Positions 16,961 through 25,391 of a DNA stretch of 53,075 nucleotides are shown piece after piece. The DNA comes from Lachnospiraceae bacterium (lineage in GTDB: Bacteria; Bacillota; Clostridia; Lachnospirales; Lachnospiraceae). Where the stretch lies: contig JAJQGP010000068.1 of assembly GCA_021200475.1 (NCBI GenBank), forward strand, positions 1-53,075. Reading direction: 5' to 3'. Position 1 is the stretch's first letter. Each line of letters opens with the position of its first letter. The position numbers were made by a program, and so were the translations under genes. Below the pieces are notes generated by a model. It had not been told where the DNA came from and searched no databases. It was given only the letters and a program-made list of their open reading frames with translations.

Positions 16961-16993
16961 ATTTTTTACACCTTCCCAAAAAAAGCGCAATTT

Positions 16994-17019
16994 AATAGAG
17001 GGGTATAATCCCCTCTATT
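16994..17019. promoter_or_regulatory. Perfect palindromic operator around TATAAT
   Basis: AATAGAGGGG, then TATAAT, then CCCCTCTATT: a 10-bp perfect inverted repeat centred on a -10-like hexamer, just upstream of the double-HTH regulator. GAGCAAATA also occurs twice further upstream. It probably binds the regulator itself. Confidence 0.65.
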
Positions 17020-17092
17020 TGCTCACCTGATCACATATTTATTTGCTCAATCATCTCTTTCAAAAACAGGCACAAAATATTTCAAAAAACGT

Positions 17093-18616
17093 TTATCTGT
17101 CGTTACCCTCCAAAGGATCGCGCATACGAAGCTTCTGATTTCGATGTTTTAAATTTTCCGGGTGCGTATATTCTATATCTCCTTCATCTACAAGTTCCTT
17201 CATCGCTTTTCCAAATACCGCAGTAAGTTTTGAATACCCAATTTTTTTTACAAGTTCCGTAGTCGATAACTCTCCATATGCTGATAAATTATTTATTATC
17301 AGTTGCTTAATCTCTGGTACAGTAAGCCGTATCCTTTTCTTTTTTTCATCATTAGAATCTTCCTGCGGTAAAAACTGCTGATGCACCGGCAAAATAACAG
17401 TTAAATAGGATCTTTCGGCGTCCGTCTCGAAAACAGGTAAATCCGATCCATTTTGCTGCATAGCTCTTAGTATAGTAGGAATTCCTGTATTTCTCCCTTC
17501 AACAAGATGAAGCTCTTTCAGGAAATCACCAATTCTTCTGTTTCGATATCTTCGAGATACCATCTTTCTGTTTGCAATATCTTCATCCGAAATCGTCCTG
17601 TCTGGTCCCGGAATACTGGTTATCTCCATTTTATCCGGAGTAACCGTTACCGTAACAGGCTCACCAATCTGGTATGATTTGTGATAAACTGCGTTGGAAA
17701 GAGTCTCTTCTATTGCATCATATGGAAAGTTCGATATTCGCTCTGACTCTGCCTGGCCAGATACTTTTATAATTTTTTCCTTTATAATGTAATTACGTAT
17801 ATAACTCAATGCATCTCTCAACTGGCGATCAATCGGACCGGTAAATATTTTTTCCGTCATGCCAACACCGGTTGGATCCGGCTTATCTACAACTTCTATT
17901 CTCGCATACTCAAAATACAGTTCAGGATGTTCACTGAAAAACATCAGTCCAACATTAAGCGGCTTCTTCATTTCACTTGGTCCACCGGTAATTCGCATAT
18001 CCGCCGCAACATCGGAAAGCGGACGTTTCAAACAGTCCCTGTACAAATCACTTCCTACTGTGTGCAGGTATTCAGAAATTAATCCAGAACGTAAATCTTC
18101 AATATCGGCCTTCATATTCACACGATCATCAAACGGTACAGTCTGGGAAAGCTGGAACAATTCTTTTTCTTCCTGCTGATTCGCTCTGATTGTGTTAGAC
18201 AGCTTTCGAATGTAATATACTTTTTCCGTCTTTTCTCCTGTAACAGAGAGTGGGCATTTGTATGGACGTGATTCACCTCCAGGAGCCCACAATACAAGAA
18301 TATTTTTTCCTTCATATTCCACGGATTCTACTATTGGAACATATCTTGGTTCTATAAGATTACATTTCTGCAGCAATTCTTTGTTGATGCGGTCAACAGA
18401 ACTTTTCTCCAGACCTGACACCGGTAATTTAGGCATTCCATTCTCTTCTTCAATTCCGATAATAATGTAACCTCCGCCCCAGTTATCTATATCATTAGCA
18501 AAAGCACATATGGAATGTACTATAGGATCAGGATTCCAATCTGCTTTGTACTCTACTCTTGCATTCTCAACAACTCTGCGATTTATCAAATCTGATATGC
18601 TGATCGGTAATGCCAT
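17093..18616 (-). CDS. AlbA_2 (Schlafen-like) domain protein
   Basis: 507 residues. The N-terminal AlbA_2/divergent AAA-4 domain is seen in ENARVEYKADW (residues 17-27), AFANDIDNWGGGYIIIGIEEENG and RPYKCPLSVTG. The middle part has the ATP-binding-like C-domain typical of these proteins: YDAIEETLSNAVYHKSYQ, ITSIPGPDR, and RRYRNRRIGDFLKELHLVEGRNTGIPTILRAMQQNGS. The end is a winged-helix-like segment (IKQLIINNLSAYGELSTTELVKKIGYS). These are usually called transcriptional regulators or defence-associated, with no certain activity. Start ATG 18616 with AAAGGAGGG. A 12-bp perfect inverted repeat lies in its promoter. Confidence 0.82.
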   Translation of the reverse strand: MALPISISDLINRRVVENARVEYKADWNPDPIVHSICAFANDIDNWGGGYIIIGIEEENGMPKLPVSGLEKSSVDRINKELLQKCNLIEPRYVPIVESVEYEGKNILVLWAPGGESRPYKCPLSVTGEKTEKVYYIRKLSNTIRANQQEEKELFQLSQTVPFDDRVNMKADIEDLRSGLISEYLHTVGSDLYRDCLKRPLSDVAADMRITGGPSEMKKPLNVGLMFFSEHPELYFEYARIEVVDKPDPTGVGMTEKIFTGPIDRQLRDALSYIRNYIIKEKIIKVSGQAESERISNFPYDAIEETLSNAVYHKSYQIGEPVTVTVTPDKMEITSIPGPDRTISDEDIANRKMVSRRYRNRRIGDFLKELHLVEGRNTGIPTILRAMQQNGSDLPVFETDAERSYLTVILPVHQQFLPQEDSNDEKKKRIRLTVPEIKQLIINNLSAYGELSTTELVKKIGYSKLTAVFGKAMKELVDEGDIEYTHPENLKHRNQKLRMRDPLEGNDR

Positions 18617-18628
18617 TCGTCGCCCTCC

Positions 18629-18684
18629 TTTGATACCCTTTATTGATACCCCTTATTATTTCTTTGTATTTTAAGGGGTATCAA
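18629..18684 (-). promoter_or_regulatory. Promoter and operator of the AlbA_2 gene
   Basis: TTGATACCCCTT (18643-18654) and AAGGGGTATCAA (18673-18684) are a perfect 12-bp inverted repeat. A third half-site lies at 18629-18638, overlapping the ribosome binding region. On the minus strand the first arm gives a -35 TTGATA, and AATAAT 18 bases later can be the -10. A repressor bound here would block transcription. Confidence 0.6.
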
Positions 18685-18786
18685 TTCGAATGTCAATACC
18701 TCTCCAGCAAATTTCAAATAACTACCATAGGTTTAACCGCGTCATCTAATGTCTACTCTCTAATTTCACCGGCTCTTACCCATCGA

Positions 18787-18824
18787 TTTACCTGTTGCAT
18801 CTTTTGCAACATGCGACAGGTAAA
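18787..18824. repeat. Palindrome with 14-bp arms
   Basis: TTTACCTGTTGCAT (18787-18800) and ATGCGACAGGTAAA (18811-18824) are inverted with one mismatch. The left side of this copy is shared with 15762-15788. Confidence 0.5.
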
Positions 18825-18869
18825 CCCATTTCTTTTTACTACCTCCGCCTTGACAACTACGTCTAAAGT

Positions 18870-18977
18870 CTCAGCGCCTTTTACTGCCATTGAGACCCCA
18901 TTGCTTTATCTTTAGTAAATGGTTTGTAAAACTGTATTTTAACAACCGAGGAATCAATGGCATGAAAAGGCGCTGAG
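18870..18977. repeat. 108-bp element with 24-bp inverted ends
   Basis: Left end CTCAGCGCCTTTT with TGCCATTGA (18870-18893) and right end TCAATGGCATG with AAAAGGCGCTGAG (18954-18977) are inverted copies with two mismatches around an AT-rich 60-base interior. It sits 19 bases past the stop of the CapD-like gene. A MITE-like element or a very large transcript-end hairpin. Confidence 0.6.
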
Positions 18978-18995
18978 CCAGACAACAAACCACCC

Positions 18996-21074
18996 TTATC
19001 CTTTCGGATTCTCTCCTGCCGGATGGAAGGTCGGCACGATTTTTTCAACCATTTTTACAATATCCGCATTATTTTCATAGCTGGCTTCTGCCAGCTCTTC
19101 CAGCTGCTTCAGAAATTCTTCCACGTCAAAAGGAACTGGTTTTCCAATATAGATCAGTTCGTTATCTGTTTTCTTAAGTCCCTCTTCCGCCATGAGTTTT
19201 TCTTCATACAGCTTTTCTCCGGGCCGTAAACCGGTATATTCGATTTTGATATCCTCATCCGGTTTCAGTCCGGATAGCCGGATCAGGTTGCGCGCCAGGG
19301 TATCGATTTTAACCGGTTCTCCCATATCCAGCACAAAGATCTCTCCGCCCCAGGCATATGTGCCTGCCTGCAATACCAGACCGACTGCTTCAGGAATGGA
19401 CATGAAGTACCTCGTGATCTCCTTATGGGTCACGCAAACCGGTCCTCCGGCTTCAATTTCTTTTTTGAACAATGGAATAACTGACCCATTGCTTCCAAGG
19501 ACATTGCCGAACCGGACGGCCACGAACTGAGTCCCTGTGCGGTCTTTGTTTTTCACGCTCTCGATCTTTAATTCTGAACGGATGCCTTTTTCTGAAGGTT
19601 TTTCCTCCCATCCTGCTGCTTTATGGTCCATTGGGTCACGGGCTGTCTGGCCGTTGATGACTTTATCCTTATGTGCATGGACAAACGGCAGCAGGTCCGT
19701 CCTTCCGCTCTTGCTGATGGCATCCATGCTCTGAATGACCATCTCGCAGAGCCGCTTGGAGGCACCCATGATGTTCGTCGGGTTCACCGCCTTGTCCGTG
19801 CTGATCAGCACAAAGCGCTGTGTTCCATGCATGAGTGCCGCATATGCGGTCTTATATGTACCAATGACATTATTTTTGATCGCCTCATTCGGGCTGTGTT
19901 CCATCAGCGGGACATGTTTGTGTGCCGCCGCGTGATAAACAATATCCGGACGATAAGTTTCAAAGACCTGATTGATTCTCCGGCTGTCGCGGACGGAGCC
20001 GATCAGAACGACCAGATTCAGGTTCTGGTATTTACGCCGCAGTTCCTGCTCAATCTCATACGCATTGTTCTCGTAAATATCAAAAATGATCAGCTGCTTT
20101 GGCTCATGCCCGGCAATCTGCCGGCACAGCTCGCTTCCGATGGAGCCGCCCCCGCCGGTGACCAGGATGGTTTTGCCTTTCAGATACTGGAAGATTTCCT
20201 GCATATCGACCTTGATGGGTTCCCTGCCAAGCAGGTCATCTACGGCTACGGATTTCAGTCGGCTGACCAGGACTTCCTCATTAGCCAGCTGGTAAATGCC
20301 AGGGAGGCTCAGCAGCCTGCAGCCGGTCTCGCTGCATATATTCAAGATTTCCCTTTTTTCAGCAGCGGATGCTGTCGGGATACAGAAATAGATTTCCTCC
20401 ACCCCATATTTTTCTACAAATCCGGGGATATCTTCCCTGCCTCCTGCAACGGGAACACCCTCAATGTACCTTCCCCACTTATTATCATTGTCATCAATGA
20501 AGCAGCACGGCACCAGGTTCGTTTTATCGGACTGCTGCAGTTCCCTCACGACCGTCCTTCCGGCTGCACCGGCTCCGATGATCATGACCTTCTTCGCCGG
20601 ACTTTGCTCTGTATGAGTATCTTTTTTTACCAGTACCTGTGTATAAAACCGATAACTGAACCGCATGCCCGCAACAAGAATCATCTGTAATACGGCACCA
20701 ACGATGTAATAAGAAAAAGGCATCCGCCGGATCAGAACAGTGATCAGGATACCATGGGCAGTCGAAGCGATCAATGAGGATGCGGTATAACGGAGCAGCT
20801 CGTGAAACCCGGCAAATCTCCATATTCCCCGATACATCCGCATGTATGAGAAAAACACGATGGAGGCAACAATATAGATCGGAATGAATCTTGCATAGGA
20901 ATGCAAATATTCCGAAGGAATATCTGTGTACCGGAAATCAAACCTGAGCCATAACCCGATAAAATAAGAAAAGGCGATGGCAGCTGCGTCATACAGCATA
21001 AGCCCCACAGCAATTACTTTCCAATGCTGCAGGCGCAGGCCGCCCCTGATATCTGTTTTCTTGCTGTTATTCAT
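18996..21074 (-). CDS. Membrane CapD/PglF-like nucleotide-sugar 4,6-dehydratase with an insertion
   Basis: 692 residues. Four N-terminal membrane segments (residues 15-135), a CoA-binding-like Rossmann domain (VMIIGAGAAGRTVVRELQQS, about 165-184), then the dehydratase domain: ILVTGGGGSIGSELCRQI, VYHAAAHKHVPLMEHSP, and STDKAVNPTNIMGASKRLCE. Converts UDP-GlcNAc to the 4-keto-6-deoxy form, the precursor of bacillosamine-type sugars, which fits the PglC- and PglD-like genes of the operon at 14-15.6 kb. The segment around residues 455-512 (VHAHKDKV to KNKDRTG) interrupts the place where relatives have only a few residues; about 45 extra residues are hydrophilic and probably a surface loop. Start ATG 21074 with GGGAGTG. 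Confidence 0.88.
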   Translation of the reverse strand: MNNSKKTDIRGGLRLQHWKVIAVGLMLYDAAAIAFSYFIGLWLRFDFRYTDIPSEYLHSYARFIPIYIVASIVFFSYMRMYRGIWRFAGFHELLRYTASSLIASTAHGILITVLIRRMPFSYYIVGAVLQMILVAGMRFSYRFYTQVLVKKDTHTEQSPAKKVMIIGAGAAGRTVVRELQQSDKTNLVPCCFIDDNDNKWGRYIEGVPVAGGREDIPGFVEKYGVEEIYFCIPTASAAEKREILNICSETGCRLLSLPGIYQLANEEVLVSRLKSVAVDDLLGREPIKVDMQEIFQYLKGKTILVTGGGGSIGSELCRQIAGHEPKQLIIFDIYENNAYEIEQELRRKYQNLNLVVLIGSVRDSRRINQVFETYRPDIVYHAAAHKHVPLMEHSPNEAIKNNVIGTYKTAYAALMHGTQRFVLISTDKAVNPTNIMGASKRLCEMVIQSMDAISKSGRTDLLPFVHAHKDKVINGQTARDPMDHKAAGWEEKPSEKGIRSELKIESVKNKDRTGTQFVAVRFGNVLGSNGSVIPLFKKEIEAGGPVCVTHKEITRYFMSIPEAVGLVLQAGTYAWGGEIFVLDMGEPVKIDTLARNLIRLSGLKPDEDIKIEYTGLRPGEKLYEEKLMAEEGLKKTDNELIYIGKPVPFDVEEFLKQLEELAEASYENNADIVKMVEKIVPTFHPAGENPKG

Positions 21075-21193
21075 TTTTCAAACACTCCCTTACCCTGCCC
21101 ACACAGGGATTTTCTCCTCCGCTACTATAGTCACCCGCATGGAACGTCGTCCCTACCGCACAGGGGAAAGTCATAAAGAAAAAAGAATTGCAA

Positions 21194-23296
21194 TTATGCA
21201 GTCTTCCGCCAGTTTTTGCAGAGTTTATCCAGACGCCAGGTGCGTTTCTCGGAAAGCTGTCCCTTTTTATACTGGTCACGCTGCCGCCGTATCCAGGTTC
21301 CCAGACGCAGCCCATTTTTTGTAATATACTTTGCCGGAACCAGCAGATTCCCGTATTCTTTCATATAATCGGCTGCTGCCTGGAATCCTTTTTCCCATTT
21401 GGTTTCAAACTGGTTTTCCCAGTTCATGCCGATCGCATCAAGTCGTTTCACCTGGTTTTCATCCGGCGGAGTTCCCTTTGCCGTTCCGGCGCGCAGAGAA
21501 CGGAGGCGGTAGATCCATGTACCCAGTCGGATCCCGTCTTCGGTCACATACCCGGCCGGGACATCCAGATTGCGGTTTTCCAGGTAATACCGGTAAGCAG
21601 CCGCATAGTTCCGTTCCCAGTAATAGTCCAGGACATCCCAGACCATACCCAGATCATTCAGCTTCTGAATCCGGTCAGGGGTCAGGTATTTCTGACGTGC
21701 CCCGGCATTTTCACAGGCACGTATATCGGCAATCCAGGAGCCAAGGGCAATCCCTTCTTCATCCACATACTTTGCCGGTGGATTCAGGTCACCATATTTA
21801 TCCCGGTACCTCTTTGCCGCAGCATAATTTCGTTCCCAGGTCCGGTCATTCACTGCTTCCCAGCGCATGCCGATAGTATCCAGCCTGCGGATGCGCTCTT
21901 CTGAAAGCGAACCGGCAGCCTCTCCCTTTCGGATTTTTCTCTGATTATAAATCCAGTTGCCGAGGGCATAGCCGTCTTCTGTAACATACCGGTAAGGGAC
22001 ATCCAGGTTTCCGTTTTCCCTGTAAAAAGCTTCCGCCTGTTCAAACATCAGATCCCAGGACGCGGTCAGCGAGTCGTTCAGCTTTTCAAACAGAATGCGG
22101 CAGTCTTGCACCTCATCGATAATCCGGAAATGTTCGTTAACAATTAGCCCGCCTTCCCCAAGGCTGCGGTAATAGGATGTGACCAGCTGCATCTCTTCTT
22201 CGATCTCGCTGATGCTCCACAGGGAGTTTAAATTTGCAACGATGTCGAAGATCACGGCATTTTTCTTTCTGCTTGCCGACAAAGCCCTGCCGATCTGCTG
22301 CTTATAGACAATCGGGGAAACCGTCGGCCGCAGAAGGATGACCCCGCTGATGTCTTCGATATGGACTCCTTCGTTCAATGCATCAATGCAGTAGAGGAGC
22401 CTCAGATGCGTGTCGTCATGGTCATTCCGAAAATCATCAAATGCCCGGTCAGCCCCCGGGTCGCTGGAATACAGGGAATAAACATGCGGATGCGCATCTA
22501 CTTTCGCAAACCATTCCAGGTGGCGCATCATCTCATCCATATGCTCTTTGCTCGAGCAGAACACAATATACTTCCCGGTCCGGTCTGCCATATGTTTATC
22601 AAAAATCACATCCAGTCCATCCGCCATATCCAGGGCGCGGCGTAACTCCTCCAGATACCGCTCACACTCATCCCGAACCAGTTTGCTCCGGCTCTGCCGG
22701 ATGCGTCTCTCATACCGAACCAGGTCCTTCTGCCAGGAATAAACAGAGAGGACGTATTTGGGAGGATTCAGGATTCCCCTGACAATCGCTTCGCTGAGTC
22801 CCATTTCAGAAGCGATATTTCCGTCAAAAAGCTCATCCGCCATATCCCGCTGGTTGTCCAGGTAACGGATATTAGTCGCCGACAGCCCGAGGACCGGAAC
22901 TTCCGGGAATGCGGACAGCAGCCGCTGCACCCCCTGTCCCCACATTTTTGCCCCGCAGCGGTGGAACTCATCCAGGATGATATAGGACGGGGCCATCTCC
23001 ATAATTTCCTCGTCATTCATCAGCATCAGCTTCGCATAAGTACAGAAGCGGATGTTCTCCGGGACTTCGCCGCCGTTTTCCGCCTGCAGGTTTTCCAACT
23101 GTGTACGAAAGATGTATTCCGAAGGGGAAAGCCAGAGGATTTGTTTTTCCGGATAGTCCGCGCAGAGCCGGAATCCGATGAATGATTTCCCAGTCCCTGT
23201 CGGATGGATGACAGCCGCCTTTCCGGTCTTCCCCATCATATCCACCGCAGCGTCATATGCTGACTGGTTATGGTCATACAGCGCAACTTCCAACAT
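21194..23296 (-). CDS. SF2 DEAD/DEAH-type helicase with four helicase-associated domains
   Basis: About 700 residues from ATG 23296 (MLEVALYDHNQSAYDAA), which has GGAGGTGAGG directly upstream; the longer in-frame start at 23365 has no such site. Motor: HPTGTGKSFIG (Walker A), YIILDEFHRCGAKMWGQG (DEFH box), GLSATNIR (motif III), and QQIGRALSASRKK (motif VI). The C-terminal half has four repeats of the helicase-associated (HA) domain, each with W...NG(N/D)L.(V/P)P..Y....G..LG.WI and a closing RLD..GM.W. Such proteins are known mainly from accessory and plasmid DNA; the HA repeats probably bind DNA. The job is unknown; plasmid, phage or defence roles are all possible. Confidence 0.87.
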   Translation of the reverse strand: MLEVALYDHNQSAYDAAVDMMGKTGKAAVIHPTGTGKSFIGFRLCADYPEKQILWLSPSEYIFRTQLENLQAENGGEVPENIRFCTYAKLMLMNDEEIMEMAPSYIILDEFHRCGAKMWGQGVQRLLSAFPEVPVLGLSATNIRYLDNQRDMADELFDGNIASEMGLSEAIVRGILNPPKYVLSVYSWQKDLVRYERRIRQSRSKLVRDECERYLEELRRALDMADGLDVIFDKHMADRTGKYIVFCSSKEHMDEMMRHLEWFAKVDAHPHVYSLYSSDPGADRAFDDFRNDHDDTHLRLLYCIDALNEGVHIEDISGVILLRPTVSPIVYKQQIGRALSASRKKNAVIFDIVANLNSLWSISEIEEEMQLVTSYYRSLGEGGLIVNEHFRIIDEVQDCRILFEKLNDSLTASWDLMFEQAEAFYRENGNLDVPYRYVTEDGYALGNWIYNQRKIRKGEAAGSLSEERIRRLDTIGMRWEAVNDRTWERNYAAAKRYRDKYGDLNPPAKYVDEEGIALGSWIADIRACENAGARQKYLTPDRIQKLNDLGMVWDVLDYYWERNYAAAYRYYLENRNLDVPAGYVTEDGIRLGTWIYRLRSLRAGTAKGTPPDENQVKRLDAIGMNWENQFETKWEKGFQAAADYMKEYGNLLVPAKYITKNGLRLGTWIRRQRDQYKKGQLSEKRTWRLDKLCKNWRKTA

Positions 23297-23536
23297 CCTC
23301 ACCTCCGAAAAAAGCATAGCTTCGCCATCCTGTCCGTTTTTGGGCAGGCTGAAATAAGATGACATCCTTTACCAGCAGCAGCGGCGAGGCGACATGCAGC
23401 CAGTGTCGGGAATTTGTTGTACCAGGGCTCTGACCCCTGGAAATATATTCTGTACATCTGCGCGGTTTAGGTATAAAATTCACCCAAGAAGACCGGACCA
23501 TATGCGGGCCGGATTGTTCCCGCGCATCAGGGCTGT

Positions 23537-23560
23537 CCCTTAGTAAAACACTAAAGGATT
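23537..23560 (+). repeat. Recombinase-site-like palindrome, left copy
   Basis: Arms TCCCTTAGT and ACTAAAGGA around the core AAAAC. The copy at 25392-25417 has the same arms but the core GTTTT, the exact reverse complement, so the two sites are in opposite orientation. They flank the tyrosine recombinase gene. Confidence 0.6.
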
Positions 23561-23613
23561 ACCTATCCCGAAGGCCTTTCCCCTGCGGCTTTTCTGCTTC
23601 AAAGGTATTTTTC

Positions 23614-23634
23614 TGACCACGAAAACTGACCACT
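23614..23634 (+). repeat. Paired TGACCAC repeats, left
   Basis: TGACCACGAA and TGACCACT, 13 bases apart. The same arrangement occurs on the other side of the recombinase gene at 25203-25222 in the same direction. They could be arm-type binding sites of the recombinase or the ends of the element. Confidence 0.5.
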
Positions 23635-23712
23635 CTTAATGCTTTCAGGTTTTATTTTTTCTGACGCATGTATCTTCTGTCTGTTCTGTTTTTCATATAT
23701 TGGAAGAGTTTT

Positions 23713-24942
23713 TTATTCCTGCCTGCGGCTCATAAAGGTTGGCAGTTTGTTTATTTCCGCTTTTTTCGATTCCAGTGAGGGGTGTACGTACCGCTGAAGG
23801 GTAATCTTTATATCAGAATGTCCAAGGATTTCGCTGAGAATTTTAATACTGATGCCGCGCTCCACGCAGGTCGTGGAAAATGTATGGCGCAGGACATGAA
23901 AATTGTGATGCTTCACTCTGGCACGTCTTTCAAAACGCCGGAACCGGTCGCGGCATACCCTGGGTTCCATGAATTTTTCGCTGCCTGTAACGACATATTC
24001 ATCCCCTGTCAGGGCACGTTCTTTCAGATATGGCAAGATGTCAGAAGGGATTGGAATTGTCCGGATGGAGCAATCGGTTTTGGGTTTTCCGACGATCACC
24101 CTGGTTCTGGAACCGGATTCTGTACCGGCATTGGAAATGCGGGAGACCGTCCTGCTGATGGAAAGTGTCCCGCTCTCCCAGTCAAAATCCGTCCAGCGCA
24201 GGCCGCAAAGTTCCCCTTCACGTATGCCTGTGTTCAGGCAGAGGAGGATGCCAAGGGTAAAAGGGGTGTCTTCCTTTAAGGCTTCTGCTTCCATTAATTC
24301 CTGTTCCTGTTTAGTCAGGACGGCAATCCGGGCCTGCTTCACACTGACCGGCATGGACTCCGGTACAGCATCAATGATCTTCCGGGATTTTGCAAACCGT
24401 AAGATACGGTTCAGGGTTCCCTTAATTTCGGAAACGGTCTTGTCAGAGAGACAGCTGCCATTGCTGATGCGTCCGTGTTCTTTCTTATACAAAAGCAGTT
24501 TTCCGATCCTGGCAGAATCTACTTCATTGATGGGCAGGTCGCCAAATTCCGGAAGAATGTGCTTTTTAACCATGAGGGAATAGACAGCGTAAGAGGATTC
24601 TTTGACGGAAAGTTTTTTGCTCTCCAGCCATTCTTCAGCCACCGTGCGGAAGAGAACAGGGGATTTTTCTGGCTTCGCTGATGGCCTGACAGCGGCCGGA
24701 ACAGGAGTGTCTGACATGCCTGCCAGGGAAGTGGTTAAGGATGCTGATGCTGCCTCCTGATCTGTACCTGGCTTTGTATCCAGATCAGCCAGGAAGCCTT
24801 TTTTAAGGTTTCTGGCTCCCTGATAAGTGCGGCTGTACAGATACTTGTAGTTTGTCCTGCCATTTACAGGCCGGCCGCAGATTACCCGCGCTTCCCATCG
24901 CCCGTCTTTCCTTTTGCGGATGTTTTCTCCTCGTCTTCCCAT
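23713..24942 (-). CDS. Tyrosine recombinase (phage/ICE-type integrase)
   Basis: 409 residues. N-terminal AP2-like arm-binding domain (RKRKDGRWEARVICG, about residues 9-50), a long linker rich in Ala/Ser/Pro, a SAM-like core-binding domain (KLSVKESSYAVYSLMVKKHILPEFGDLPI), and the catalytic domain: NTGIREGELCGLRWTDFDWE with the first Arg, HNFHVLRHTFSTTCVERG with His-x-x-Arg, LGHSDIKITLQRYVHPS with the nucleophile Tyr. Start ATG 24942 with GGAAAGG. Resembles integrases of Tn916-type elements. No transfer or phage genes are found beside it, so it is either the relic of an element or acts on the inverted sites flanking it. Confidence 0.9.
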   Translation of the reverse strand: MGRRGENIRKRKDGRWEARVICGRPVNGRTNYKYLYSRTYQGARNLKKGFLADLDTKPGTDQEAASASLTTSLAGMSDTPVPAAVRPSAKPEKSPVLFRTVAEEWLESKKLSVKESSYAVYSLMVKKHILPEFGDLPINEVDSARIGKLLLYKKEHGRISNGSCLSDKTVSEIKGTLNRILRFAKSRKIIDAVPESMPVSVKQARIAVLTKQEQELMEAEALKEDTPFTLGILLCLNTGIREGELCGLRWTDFDWESGTLSISRTVSRISNAGTESGSRTRVIVGKPKTDCSIRTIPIPSDILPYLKERALTGDEYVVTGSEKFMEPRVCRDRFRRFERRARVKHHNFHVLRHTFSTTCVERGISIKILSEILGHSDIKITLQRYVHPSLESKKAEINKLPTFMSRRQE

Positions 24943-25103
24943 TTTCCTTTCCTCTCTTCCTCGTTCAAAGCCACGTCATGAAAAATATTTTTGATGAGCC
25001 ACCTCTGTATATGATCAAACCGAAACAATAATATATCCCGTCCCTCTGCCTGCAGGCAACGGTCTGAACAGGTTTTAGCTGCCTGCTTCCGTCATTTAAT
25101 CGA

Positions 25104-25125
25104 ATAGGGGTGCTTTCACCCCTAT
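25104..25125. other. Perfect 9-bp hairpin upstream of the recombinase
   Basis: ATAGGGGTG and CACCCCTAT around the loop CTTT. It lies nine bases from a second strong hairpin. Confidence 0.5.
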
Positions 25126-25134
25126 CCGCTGCAC

Positions 25135-25176
25135 CAGGCGGGTGCGGCGCAAGCCACAAATTTCCACACCCGCCTG
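25135..25176. other. 10-bp hairpin with 22-base loop
   Basis: CAGGCGGGTG (25135-25144) and CACCCGCCTG (25167-25176) are a perfect inverted repeat. With the hairpin at 25104-25125 it gives two stem-loops in a row about 160-230 bases upstream of the recombinase start: a leader, a replication or transfer site, or a control region. Confidence 0.45.
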
Positions 25177-25202
25177 TGTGCATAAAAAAAGTGGCCGAAC
25201 TC

Positions 25203-25222
25203 TGACCACGAATTTGACCACT
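25203..25222 (+). repeat. Paired TGACCAC repeats, right
   Basis: TGACCACGAA and TGACCACT, 12 bases apart, the counterpart of 23614-23634. Confidence 0.5.
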
Positions 25223-25391
25223 GACAATAAAAGTGTTATTAATTCTTATACCCATATGCAACGTATATTCTGGCAAAAAGCAGGTAAAAAACAGGTAAGT
25301 CCCCGCCACATGTCTTGACAGCAGGAACGTTGTGATGTAAAATTCATGAGTACTTAAGGATTGTAACATATTTTTCAGTACGAAAAAACTG

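Larger units (their letters stand above)
23297..23712. other. Gap between helicase and recombinase with recombination-site-like repeats
   Basis: No gene is seen. It holds the helicase 5' region, a 23-bp near-palindromic site (23537-23560) and a pair of TGACCAC repeats (23614-23634), described separately. Confidence 0.4.

Noticed and set aside
19623-20690. Long plus-strand open frame of 355 codons
   Set aside because: Lies antisense to the well-supported CapD-like dehydratase and has no recognisable domain; its His/Gln/Asp-rich composition is typical of a shadow frame.
24965-25369. Minus-strand open frame of 134 codons upstream of the recombinase
   Set aside because: No start site, no family, covers hairpins and direct repeats; taken as non-coding.
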